Both the position numbers and the translations under genes were made by a program. A stretch of DNA of 64,000 nt from Micromonospora sp. NBC_01813 (lineage in GTDB: Bacteria; Actinomycetota; Actinomycetes; Mycobacteriales; Micromonosporaceae): NCBI RefSeq assembly GCF_035917335.1, contig NZ_CP109067.1, forward strand, positions 1,304,501-1,368,500, read 5' to 3'. This document shows, piece by piece, positions 25,022 through 33,223 of the stretch (the stretch's first letter is position 1; each line of letters opens with the position of its first letter). The notes under the pieces are model-generated. The model did no database searches and was not told where the DNA came from. It worked only from the letters and a program-made list of their open reading frames with translations.

Positions 25022-26680
25022 TCACTGGGTGAGTTCGGCGACCTCCTCGGCGGTGAGCCGACCCCGGTCGGGCACCGCGGCGGCGGACCGGGCAGCGGCG
25101 GAAGCAGCCGCCGGCGGGTTCGGCGGCCGCTGCCAGTGCCAGTCACTGACCGCCTGGTACGCGGCGACCACCGAGAGCAGCCGGTCCTCGGCGTACGGTA
25201 GTCCACCGAGGATGGTGCCGATCGGCACGCCGCCGCCGGTGAAGCCGATCGGGAAGGCGATCTCCGGCAACCCGACGATGTCGAACGGCACCGGACCGGT
25301 CTGCACCACCACGTCGCAGCTGCCGAAGATCTGGTCGAGGATCCGCTCCAGCAGCAGCAACTTGGCGCGCTGGCCGGTGACGTAGCCGTTGGCGTCGAGC
25401 AGGCAGCCCTGCAGCCAACTGGTCACCGACACACCGAAGCCGCGCAGGTCGTCGCGCAGGTACGGCATGAACGGTTCGCTGCGCTCAGGCAGCCGGACGT
25501 TGTTGAACGCGCTGCCGGTGAGCAGGTCCCACTCGTCGGGCAACGGCACCTCGACCAACTCGCATTCCGGGATCGCCGCCATCTTGGCGAGGAACGCCTG
25601 GCGGGCGAGCGCGGTCTCGGACGTGCCGTCGGCATAGCCGGGCAGGACGCCGATCCGGGTCTTCCACCGCATCCGCAGGTTGCCGCCTTCGTAGCGCGGT
25701 GTCGCCGCGTTGATCAGGTTCGGCACCGGCGGCAGGCCCTGACTGCGCGGGTCGGCCGGGTCCGGTCCGGCCATCGCCATCAGCATGATGGCGGCGTCCT
25801 TGGCGTCGCGGGCCAGCGGTCCGGGATGGTCGCGGCTGTAGGTCAGCGGGATGATCCCGGCCAGCGACACCCGGCCCATCGTGGGCTTGATGCCGGTGAG
25901 GTTCTGCGCATTGGACGGCGCGGTGATCGAACCACCGGTCTGGGTGCCGATGCCGGAGGTGGCCATCCGGCCGGCGACGGCGGTCGCGGTGCCGGTCGAG
26001 GAACCGCCCGGGTTGGTCGACGGGTCGATCGGCGTCCAGGCGTTGATCGTGGTGACCTGGCCGTTGGGCAGGGTGGCCCGGCTGGTGGCCAGCGGTCCCA
26101 TCTGCGTCTTGCCGAGCACGATGCCGCCCTGCACGGTCAGCTTGGCAACCGACGTCGCGTCGTACGGCGGCACGAAGTCCTGGAACAGGTAGGAACTCGC
26201 GGTGGTCAACACACCTTCGGTGAAGTAGTTGTCCTTGATGGCCAGCGGGATGCCGTGCAGCGGACCCCGGTACGGGCGGTTCGCCCACTGGCGGGCGGCC
26301 TTGAGCGCCGCTTCGGCGGTGACCAGGTTGAACGCCTGGTACGTGGAGTCGTACGCGGCGATCCGGTCCAGGTAGGCCTGTACCAGCTCCACCGGGACGA
26401 TCTTGTTGTGCCGGATCATCCAGGCGGCCTCGGACAGCGTCCACTCGGTCGGGTCGGACATGACCGACTCGCGTGGCTTGTTGTATGCGGCGCCCTTGTC
26501 CAACTCCGGGTTGAACTTGACGGCCGGGCCGCTGGCCGGGCTCGGTGCGGCGGAGGCGATGCCGGCCAGACCGGGCAGCGCAACGGTGCCGACGGTGGCG
26601 GCGGTGGCCAGCGCTGCGGTGCGGGCCAGGAACGCCCGGCGGTCGATGAGGCGGTCCAGTGGCTGCTGTACGTCTGTCAT
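25022..26680 (-). CDS. Tat-exported amidase (amidase-signature family)
   Basis: A 552-residue amidase that hydrolyses C-N amide bonds; the substrate is unknown. The N terminus has a twin-arginine signal (DRRAFLARTAALATAATVG to IASAAP), so it acts outside the membrane. The amidase signature has the Ser-cisSer-Lys parts: Lys in PLAIKDNYF, NPGGSSTGTATAVAGRM, and GIGTQTGGSITAPS with the nucleophile Ser. AAGGAC precedes the ATG at 26680; a start 5 codons earlier (26695) and the long upstream frame are less likely. The small gene at 26695-26997 ends just before it and is probably cotranscribed. A C-terminal Ala-rich stretch ends in EEVAELTQ. Confidence 0.9.
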   Translation of the reverse strand: MTDVQQPLDRLIDRRAFLARTAALATAATVGTVALPGLAGIASAAPSPASGPAVKFNPELDKGAAYNKPRESVMSDPTEWTLSEAAWMIRHNKIVPVELVQAYLDRIAAYDSTYQAFNLVTAEAALKAARQWANRPYRGPLHGIPLAIKDNYFTEGVLTTASSYLFQDFVPPYDATSVAKLTVQGGIVLGKTQMGPLATSRATLPNGQVTTINAWTPIDPSTNPGGSSTGTATAVAGRMATSGIGTQTGGSITAPSNAQNLTGIKPTMGRVSLAGIIPLTYSRDHPGPLARDAKDAAIMLMAMAGPDPADPRSQGLPPVPNLINAATPRYEGGNLRMRWKTRIGVLPGYADGTSETALARQAFLAKMAAIPECELVEVPLPDEWDLLTGSAFNNVRLPERSEPFMPYLRDDLRGFGVSVTSWLQGCLLDANGYVTGQRAKLLLLERILDQIFGSCDVVVQTGPVPFDIVGLPEIAFPIGFTGGGVPIGTILGGLPYAEDRLLSVVAAYQAVSDWHWQRPPNPPAAASAAARSAAAVPDRGRLTAEEVAELTQ

Positions 26681-26694
26681 GGCGTCCTTCGTCA

Positions 26695-26997
26695 TCAGGG
26701 CTTGCGCCATTCGGTGCTGATGGACGGGTAGAGCATCGGCGCGGGCTGCTGGGACAGCGCCATCGCGGTCGCCGGGTCGCCTGCGTCCGGGGTGGGCATC
26801 TGGTAGCCGGCCAGGGCCGGCACGGTGCTGCGCATGAACGACCGCAGTGAGGCGAGCACGGAGTCGCGCCCGGGGGAGCCGGTGACCGGGTCGGCGACGG
26901 TGCCGGCCGGCAGCTGGTCGAGGTCGATGCCGAGCGAGGCGAGCTGAGCGACGATCAGGGTGTTGAGCTGATCGTCGGTCGGAGGGGTCGGGGCCAT
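26695..26997 (-). CDS. Small conserved-looking protein upstream of the amidase, unknown function
   Basis: A 100-residue protein: MAPTPPTDDQLNTLIVAQLA, then SLGIDLDQLPAGT, then DSVLASLRSFMRSTVPALAG, ending STEWRKP. It has no signal peptide or membrane helix. GGAGG lies at good distance from the ATG at 26997, and its stop is 14 bp before the amidase start, so it reads as the first gene of a two-gene operon. It might be a partner or cofolding protein of the amidase; I do not recognise a family. Confidence 0.7.
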   Translation of the reverse strand: MAPTPPTDDQLNTLIVAQLASLGIDLDQLPAGTVADPVTGSPGRDSVLASLRSFMRSTVPALAGYQMPTPDAGDPATAMALSQQPAPMLYPSISTEWRKP

Positions 26998-27058
26998 GAA
27001 ACCTCCAGGCTTCGAAGCGATGGCCACAATCTCCGGTCGGTTCGTGTCGGCGGCGTGT

Positions 27059-27078
27059 CGTGATCATCACGTGATCAT
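27059..27078. promoter_or_regulatory. Repeated CGTGATCAT element, candidate operator of the amidase operon
   Basis: CGTGATCAT occurs twice (27059-27067 and 27070-27078) with an 11-bp period, one helical turn, and the junction forms the perfect palindrome ATCACGTGAT (27066-27075). It lies about 60 bp upstream of the small-gene start at 26997, where an operator would be expected. The regulator is unknown. Confidence 0.45.
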
Positions 27079-27109
27079 GAATCTGCCCAGCTCAGGGCCG
27101 GTCGTTTGG

Positions 27110-28264
27110 TCACTGTGTAGGCAGCGGTACGGATTGCCAGACCGTTCCGTCCACCGTTACCTGGCCGGGCGTCGGCGCGCTGCCGCCGGACGTCCACATC
27201 CGTCCGGGCAGTGCGCCGATTGATCCGGGCGGCGTCGGCGTGCCAGCGGTGAAGGTGACGCCGTCGTCCGTACTGGTCCAGGTCAGGATGTTGTGCGTGC
27301 CGTGGTGGCCGACCAGCAGCTGGCCGCGGTCACCGATGGTGAGCGCCCCGGCCGTCACCGTGGGCAGCGACGTCGGCTGATCGTGCCAGCCCTGTCCACC
27401 GTCGGCGGTGTGCCACAGCGTCGAACGGGCGGTGGCGTCCCCACCCAGTGCACTGGTCAGGACGAATGCCTCCTGGGCGTCGCGGGCCGCGAGTCCGTCG
27501 ACCACCCTGGCCGAAACCGTGGTCACCTGCCAGGTGGCACCGCGATCGGTGCTGACGGCCAGCGCGGTGCCGTCACCGTCGGGGTCACTACCGGCCGTCC
27601 AGATCGCCCCGTCGGCAGTGACGTACACCAGACCCATCTCGGTCGGTGGGTCGGCCAGCCGGTAGAGCCGGCCGGCCACCGGGTCGACGGCGACCGGTGG
27701 CCGCAGGTCCGGGCACGGCGTCAGGCAGTTCACCGGTACGGCCCACGGTGGGAAGGCCGCGACGGTGAGCGTCGTGCCGGTGACGTCGGACCAGGTACGG
27801 CCGGCGTCGGTGGACACGTGGTCGGTCACGCCGACCCCGACCAGGTACACGTCCGGGGTCAGCACGTGGGCCTCGGCCCGGGACACGACCATCCCGCCGG
27901 CGTCGCGCAGGCAGTACGCCTGCGTGTCCGGTCCGGCTGGCGCGGACCAACTGGCCCCGCCGTCGCCACTGCGGGCGAACTCGAACTCGCACGAGTCGTG
28001 GACGTTGCGGTAGCCGACACTGACCTGCCCGTCCCAGTACGCCAGGTGCGTCGCAGCCGGTCGGGCCGGCGGTGGGTCCGGTTGCCGTCCCACGGTGGCG
28101 GCCAGTCCCGGGGCGGCCACCGCCACCATCAGCAGCCCGACCGCGGCGATCCGGTTGCGGGTCCGGCGCCGACGGGCCCGTGCGCGCAGGCTGTCCAGGG
28201 TGGGCGCGGCGACCGAACGGCGGATCCGTTCGGGGTCGAAGCCGGTGAGTCGTAGGTCAGTCAC
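27110..28264 (-). CDS. Membrane-anchored Asp-box (BNR) propeller protein, possible sigma partner
   Basis: A 384-residue protein. A short cytoplasmic N terminus (about 1-40, VTDLRLTGFDPERIRRSVA onward, Arg-rich) precedes one membrane helix (about 42-60). The rest is an extracellular beta-propeller with at least five Asp-box motifs: SGDGGASWSA, STDAGRTWSD, STDRGATWQV, TADGGQGWHD and STDDGVTFTA. Such propellers resemble sialidase/sortilin folds, but no catalytic set is visible. Its GTG start overlaps the stop of the ECF sigma gene (GTGA), and this position is typical of anti-sigma factors. A role as a non-standard membrane anti-sigma or sensor is an inference. A longer frame to 28834 is an artefact of the overlapping sigma gene. 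Confidence 0.82.
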   Translation of the reverse strand: MTDLRLTGFDPERIRRSVAAPTLDSLRARARRRRTRNRIAAVGLLMVAVAAPGLAATVGRQPDPPPARPAATHLAYWDGQVSVGYRNVHDSCEFEFARSGDGGASWSAPAGPDTQAYCLRDAGGMVVSRAEAHVLTPDVYLVGVGVTDHVSTDAGRTWSDVTGTTLTVAAFPPWAVPVNCLTPCPDLRPPVAVDPVAGRLYRLADPPTEMGLVYVTADGAIWTAGSDPDGDGTALAVSTDRGATWQVTTVSARVVDGLAARDAQEAFVLTSALGGDATARSTLWHTADGGQGWHDQPTSLPTVTAGALTIGDRGQLLVGHHGTHNILTWTSTDDGVTFTAGTPTPPGSIGALPGRMWTSGGSAPTPGQVTVDGTVWQSVPLPTQ

Positions 28265-28782
28265 GGCAAACTCCCGGTGGAACTCGGCGCGGCGAGCAGA
28301 TCGGCCAACGCGGCCCGGCCGCGCGACAGCCGGGACTTGACGGTGCCTTCCGTGACCCCGAGGGCGTCGGCGACCTCGGCGACCGGCAGATCGGCCAGGT
28401 AGTGCAGAGCGATCGCGTGCCGCTGCCCATCCGGCAGTTCCCTCAGCGCCTGCATCAAGGCGAGGTGTTCGGCCGAGGTGTCGGCCATCAGCCGCTCGGC
28501 GTCGACCGGTGTGGCCAGCCTGGGCAGGAGCCGGGCGAGAATCCGCCGCCGGTGCCGGCTGCGCGCGATGTTGAGCGCCACCCGGCGCAGCCAGGCCTCG
28601 GGGCTGTCGAGTTCGGCGAAGCGCTGCGGCGTCAGCAGCGCCCGGACGAACGCCTCCTGCACACTCTCCTGCGCCTCCCCGACATCGCCGACGACCGCGT
28701 ACAACTGGACGACGAGCCGCCGGTAGCAGGCGGCGTACACCTGACCGATGGCGTCGTCGGCGTCCGCCGGGGAGTCTCGCAT
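28261..28782 (-). CDS. ECF-type RNA polymerase sigma factor
   Basis: A 173-residue sigma factor. Region 2 includes YRRLVVQLYAVVGDVGEAQE and VQEAFVRALL, with SPEAWLRRVALNIARSRHRR after it. Region 4 is PDGQRHAIALHYLADLPV followed by EVADALGVTEGTVKSRLSRG (helix-turn-helix). It directs RNA polymerase to a specific promoter set. The ATG at 28782 begins just before region 2; the frame is open to 29298 but that part overlaps the neighbouring gene and looks non-native. It is translationally coupled to the membrane Asp-box protein. Confidence 0.9.
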   Translation of the reverse strand: MRDSPADADDAIGQVYAACYRRLVVQLYAVVGDVGEAQESVQEAFVRALLTPQRFAELDSPEAWLRRVALNIARSRHRRRILARLLPRLATPVDAERLMADTSAEHLALMQALRELPDGQRHAIALHYLADLPVAEVADALGVTEGTVKSRLSRGRAALADLLAAPSSTGSLP

Positions 28783-28904
28783 GAACAGTTCCACTCCCGG
28801 GCGGCCCGGGAGGTTCCCGATCGCCGGGACCCACTCAGGACGGGAGGGTCGGCGGGACGGCGCGTTTTCCGGGTTCGTCAGCTCGCGGCGTAGGAGATCC
28901 GGGG

Positions 28905-31601
28905 TCAGGTCGGGGGCGTCGGTGCCGGCAGCGGTGACGCACCGTGGCAGCCGGGCGGGTCGTCCGGCTGCGCCCGACCGCAGAAGAAGATCTCCTGTGG
29001 CTCCTGGTCGACCTGCGGCACGCTGGGGACGTACATCAGCGAAAGCCGCTTTTCTCTCGGCTCGCCCGACTGCGGGTCGAACCGGATCGGGCCGGTCACC
29101 CCGTTGTGGGCCCGCTGCGCGTTCTGCAGCAGCACCTGGGTGAAGACCGTGACCGGGCTGACCGACCGTGGGTCCAACGTCCGTTCCTTGATGCCCATCC
29201 GGTTGGCCAGCTCCTCCAGCGCCTCGATCAGCATCCTCGACGCGTCGTACGCCAGCGCCACCCGTTCGCCCACCGGAGGGCTGGTGCCGTCGACACACCG
29301 CCGCTCACCCAGCAGATCGTCGCGTCGGATCAGATCCAGGAACTGCCGGCGCGACTCGTCACGCTCCGCGTCGGCGATCAGGCGGCTGCACGTCGCCAGG
29401 GCCGCCTTGGACACGTAGGTCACCGGCAGGTTCCCCGGTGCGCTCGCCCGCAGTTGGTGGTTGGCCAGATACCGGTTGACCGAATCGTCGGCGACCAGGT
29501 GCAGCGGCGGGTTGTTGCGGCACTGCCGAAGTGCCTCCAGGAACTCGTCGAACTCGGAGTACCGGCCGGCGAAGAACAACATGCCCTGGTAGCCGCACTC
29601 GTCGGCCAGCGAGTCGCCGAACCGGAACGGACGGTCTCTCGCCCGGCTGCCGAGGATGTCGGTCAGCCCCGACACCAGGGTGCTGACGTACAGGTCGTCC
29701 TCCAACGGGCTGTCGTCGCCGGTGGTGTAGTAGATGTGGGCCTCGTCGACCTCCAGCACCTCGGTGGCGTACGTCGCAACGAGCCGGGCCTGGTCGGCGT
29801 TGGGCGCCACCATCTGCAGATACAGTCCGGAGTTGAGGTGGAACCCGTCCGCCGACAGTGTCGGCGCTATCGCCGGCAGACCGATCCGGTGCAGCCGCTT
29901 GAGCGCCTCGGCGGTGGTGGTGCGGCTCTCCACCAGCCCGATGACCCCCATCACCGTCGGGTCCCGGCGCGCCAGGCCGGCGAGCAGATCGACCGTCCGC
30001 ACCGCGTGGCGCATCTGCTTGCCACCGTTGGCGATGACGATCCGGATCAGTGCCTTGCCGTCGGTGCCCGCCGACATCTTCATCCGCTCGTACTGGGCGA
30101 CGGCCATGCCTTCGAGTTCTTCGCGCTCGGAGACGTAGGAAACCTCCCGCGGGCCGGTCCGCTGCCCGGTCATGATGCCCAGATACACCAGAGTCATCAA
30201 CGGTCGCCGCCCCTGGCTGCGCTGCCAGACCTGCATGACCTCCTCGTTCTGGCGGAAGATGCGTTCCTGCACCCCGCGCAACGCCTCCTGGCCCGGGTCG
30301 TTGTTGAACACGTAACCCGCGTTGTCGCTGTAGCCGATGCACTCCCCGTCGATCAGCCGCAGGGAGATCTCCCCCTGGGTCGGATGAGGCAGGCAACCCG
30401 GCCCCCACCGGCCGCTGGCCCAGACCAACGCGCCGGCCAACAACACCAGGACCAGGGCGGCGGCGATGCTGCGCCGCGCCCACCAGGGCGGTGCCGGCGG
30501 CACCAGATCGGGAACGGCCGGGTGTCCGTAGCGGTCGTCGCGGTCGGGGTCAGAACCCAGTGCCAGGAACCACGCGTCCGCCCGGCGCAGCCGGCGCTGC
30601 TCGGGCAGTGCGTCGCGCCAGTCGTCGAGGCCGATGCCCACCTCGGCCAGCCGTAGCGGGGATCCGGCACCGTCCACCGGCTGGTAGCCGTTGGCGGCGT
30701 CGGCCACGATCAGCAACGGATCCCACCGGCCGGTCTCGTTGCGGACGTCGTTGACCAGCCGCAGCAGCGCGTGCCCGGCGTTGCCGGGGGCGACGTTGTC
30801 CAGCAGCAGCACCGGGTAGGCGGTGCGCCGCCACCCGGTCGGTGACCAGACCCGGCGGGCGTAGCCGGCCCGCAGATCCTCCAGGAACGCGTGCACCAGC
30901 AGCTTGCGTACCTGCTCGGGTTGCTCGCCGGTGCGTTGGTCGGTGGTGAGCCGTTCGGCGAAGCCGATGAAGGTGCCGCTCTGCCGGGGTGCCAGGTACT
31001 GCTGGCGCATGAACCATCGGTAGCGCCCGCCGATGACCGGCAGCCGACCCGACAACGCCGCCCGGAACAGCACGTCCGGTACCGCCCGCAACACCAGCCA
31101 GAGCACCAACCGGTACGCGGTGGCGAACGCGGTCTCCGCGTCCGATGCCCCGCGTAGGCTGTCCGCCGCCGGCCGGCGGCGCCAGTCCCGCAGCATCTGG
31201 GTGATCCGGGACCGGCGTTCGGTCACCTCGACATCGGTCAACCGCTGGTCCATCAGCCAGCGGGCCAGCGGGTAGTGCCGGAACGCGAACGGCTCGGCGC
31301 CGAACGCGTCCAGGGCCAACTGGTGGTGCATGGCGTCGAGCAGCGGGCGGATGCCATGGTCGTCGGCGAACAGCGCCGCGTCGATCTCGACGTGTGGTAC
31401 ACGGCGTCGACTCGGTCGCCGCAGCCGTCGTAGCAGTCCCTGGTGGATGTCCGTCCCGGAGGCCCCGATCGCCACCACGATCGGCAGCTCGGTCTCGCCC
31501 CGGCGCGGGCGGCGGATCAGCCTGCCGACGACGGCGAGCAGCTCAGCCATCCCACGGGAGGCGAACCGGTCCTGTGACCGGTCACCAGATTCGCCAGCCA
31601 T
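28905..31601 (-). CDS. Cytoplasmic domain-TM-periplasmic binding protein fusion (Leu/Ile/Val-binding type)
   Basis: An 898-residue membrane protein. Residues about 1-375 are cytoplasmic; IVVAIGASGTDIHQGLL looks like a degenerate P-loop, followed by DAALFADDHGIRPLLDAMHH and PVLLLDNVAPGNAG (Walker-B-like). One transmembrane helix (about 377-397: SIAAALVLVLLAGALVW) follows. The extracellular part (about 400-898) is a type I periplasmic-binding fold as in branched-chain amino acid binding proteins: VMGVIGLVESRTTTAEA, IGLPAIAPTLSADGFH, VAPNADQARLVATYA and GMLFFAGRYSEFDEFLEAL. The binding domain is thus anchored to a cytoplasmic NTPase-like module rather than a transporter, suggesting ligand sensing. 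GAGGTG precedes the ATG at 31601. It lies upstream of the ECF sigma gene. Confidence 0.8.
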   Translation of the reverse strand: MAGESGDRSQDRFASRGMAELLAVVGRLIRRPRRGETELPIVVAIGASGTDIHQGLLRRLRRPSRRRVPHVEIDAALFADDHGIRPLLDAMHHQLALDAFGAEPFAFRHYPLARWLMDQRLTDVEVTERRSRITQMLRDWRRRPAADSLRGASDAETAFATAYRLVLWLVLRAVPDVLFRAALSGRLPVIGGRYRWFMRQQYLAPRQSGTFIGFAERLTTDQRTGEQPEQVRKLLVHAFLEDLRAGYARRVWSPTGWRRTAYPVLLLDNVAPGNAGHALLRLVNDVRNETGRWDPLLIVADAANGYQPVDGAGSPLRLAEVGIGLDDWRDALPEQRRLRRADAWFLALGSDPDRDDRYGHPAVPDLVPPAPPWWARRSIAAALVLVLLAGALVWASGRWGPGCLPHPTQGEISLRLIDGECIGYSDNAGYVFNNDPGQEALRGVQERIFRQNEEVMQVWQRSQGRRPLMTLVYLGIMTGQRTGPREVSYVSEREELEGMAVAQYERMKMSAGTDGKALIRIVIANGGKQMRHAVRTVDLLAGLARRDPTVMGVIGLVESRTTTAEALKRLHRIGLPAIAPTLSADGFHLNSGLYLQMVAPNADQARLVATYATEVLEVDEAHIYYTTGDDSPLEDDLYVSTLVSGLTDILGSRARDRPFRFGDSLADECGYQGMLFFAGRYSEFDEFLEALRQCRNNPPLHLVADDSVNRYLANHQLRASAPGNLPVTYVSKAALATCSRLIADAERDESRRQFLDLIRRDDLLGERRCVDGTSPPVGERVALAYDASRMLIEALEELANRMGIKERTLDPRSVSPVTVFTQVLLQNAQRAHNGVTGPIRFDPQSGEPREKRLSLMYVPSVPQVDQEPQEIFFCGRAQPDDPPGCHGASPLPAPTPPT

Positions 31602-31996
31602 GCCCACCTCGTCTGCTCTAGCCGGCTCGCAAGGTCGCGTCCAGTGTCCATCATGCTCGCCACCCCGTGCAGCCCTGCGTGTCAAGACCAGGACCGATGC
31701 GACGGTCGGCTTCGGCAAGGACATCGGTGCAAGGAGTGTGAGCGTGACCATCCAGGTGGACAACGCGTCAGTCGACGCTGTCGATCGAGGGTCCGATGGT
31801 GGCGCAGCTTCCCAGTCGCCGCCCCGCGCTGCCTACGCCCGGTGGAACCTGGAACCAACATCGACTACCAACTGGCTAAACTCATCTGTGCGCTGTGCCT
31901 GTTCATCGCAGGTGTATCGGTGGTGAGTGGAGGCCCGTCAGCAGTTCGGCGGCTGCAGGATACTAGCTGGAAACCTTGGTAGGTACTATCAGTGTC
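31602..31996. other. Intergenic region between two divergent genes, nothing firm
   Basis: About 395 bp separate the leftward binding-protein fusion and the rightward LCP gene. It must contain both promoters. Open frames across it have no motif or good start. I see no clear -10/-35 pair, repeat or RNA gene. GC content falls slightly near 31850-31990. Confidence 0.5.
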
Positions 31997-33106
31997 ATGT
32001 CACGTCGACCGCATCTTGCGGAGTACACGTCCACCGAGGAGCTCGGTAGCCCGCCGTTGGACGACTCGTCCGGCGATCGGTCGGGACCACGTCGGGGTGC
32101 CACAACCCCAACCCGGCCGAAGCCACGCCGTGGCCGCGGCATGCGCATTGCACTAATCGCCCTGATCGTGCTCGTCATGCTCGGCGGAGGCGGACTGCTT
32201 GTCGGTGGGTTCTACCTGCGGTCGATCGAGTCGGGCATCGAGCGGGTGAAGGCTTTCGATGACGTTCCCGAGGAGAGTCGACCAGAGAAGGTCACTACCG
32301 CGACGAACATTCTGATTCTCGGCAGCGACACCCGCGACTTGGAGAACACCTCAGGGTCGCGAAGCGACACGATCATCCTGGCGCACATCGCAGCGGATCG
32401 GCAGAGCGCCCAACTGATCTCCATTCCCCGCGACACCTGGGTCTTCGTGCCACCCAACCGTGACGGCAGCCTTGGTGGACGCGAGGCGAAGATCAACGCC
32501 GCGTACGCGTGGGGTGGTATCTCGCTGATGGTGCAGACGGTGGAGGAATTCACCGGCGTCCGTATCGACAACGTCGCGCTCGTCGACTTTGCCGGCTTCC
32601 GTGCGATCATCGACGCCCTCGGTGGTGTCGAGATCGACGTGGAACACGCGTTCACCTCGACGCACTCACTGAACCCCGACGGCCGACGTTCGTTCGCCGC
32701 TGGACCCCAGACGATGGACGGTGCCGCCGCATTGGACTACGCCCGTGAACGCTACGCGTTCGCCGACGGCGACTTCGCCCGGATTCGCCACCAGCAGCAG
32801 GTCATCAAGGCGATCCTGGAGACTGCCGCCTCCGGCGGGGTGCTGACCAGCCCCGGGACGCTCAACTCGTTCATCCGGGCTACCGCCGACGCCGTCGCCG
32901 TCGACGAGACATTGTCGCTGCTGGACTTCGGGATGGAACTGCGGCATCTGCGTGGTGATGATCTCACTTTCGTCACCAGTCCGACCAAGGGCACCGGACG
33001 GGTGGGCGACGAAAGCGTCGTCTTCGCCGACACGGAGTCGGCGAAGATCTTCTACGACGCGGTTCGCCGTGATGCGGTCGCGGAGATCATGGCGGCCATC
33101 GAGTAA
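31997..33106 (+). CDS. LytR-CpsA-Psr (LCP) family glycopolymer ligase
   Basis: A 369-residue membrane enzyme that attaches polyprenyl-linked cell-wall polymers to peptidoglycan. A basic cytoplasmic stretch (about 1-50) is followed by one membrane helix (about 52-75) and the LCP catalytic domain. Its landmarks are ILILGSDTRD, SGSRSDTIILAHI and ISIPRDTWV (phosphate-binding Asp and Arg residues), then INAAYAWGG and DYARERYAFADGDFARIRHQQQ. It is the first gene of the rightward exopolysaccharide locus and would anchor the polymer made by the following genes. The start at 31997 begins MSRRPHLAEY; a start 7 codons earlier is possible. A hairpin follows at 33141. Confidence 0.92.
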   Translation: MSRRPHLAEYTSTEELGSPPLDDSSGDRSGPRRGATTPTRPKPRRGRGMRIALIALIVLVMLGGGGLLVGGFYLRSIESGIERVKAFDDVPEESRPEKVTTATNILILGSDTRDLENTSGSRSDTIILAHIAADRQSAQLISIPRDTWVFVPPNRDGSLGGREAKINAAYAWGGISLMVQTVEEFTGVRIDNVALVDFAGFRAIIDALGGVEIDVEHAFTSTHSLNPDGRRSFAAGPQTMDGAAALDYARERYAFADGDFARIRHQQQVIKAILETAASGGVLTSPGTLNSFIRATADAVAVDETLSLLDFGMELRHLRGDDLTFVTSPTKGTGRVGDESVVFADTESAKIFYDAVRRDAVAEIMAAIE

Positions 33107-33140
33107 CCCACGCCATCTCCTGGCGAACTCTGCCGAGCAA

Positions 33141-33158
33141 GACCAGCACGGGCTGGTC
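33141..33158 (+). terminator. Hairpin after the LCP gene
   Basis: GACCAGC (33141-33147) and GCTGGTC (33152-33158) form a perfect 7-bp stem with an ACGG loop, 35 bp after the LCP stop and followed by a C-rich stretch. It may end or attenuate transcription before the glycosylphosphotransferase gene. Confidence 0.45.
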
Positions 33159-33223
33159 GCACCCCCCCGGGCACGCGACATTACCAATGGGCGACTGCAA
33201 GAGAGGCTAGGAGAGGTTTGGAC

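Noticed and set aside
31644-31982. 112-codon rightward ORF before the LCP gene
   Set aside because: No motif, a poor start, and a frame that changes character along its length; the region is better seen as divergent promoters.
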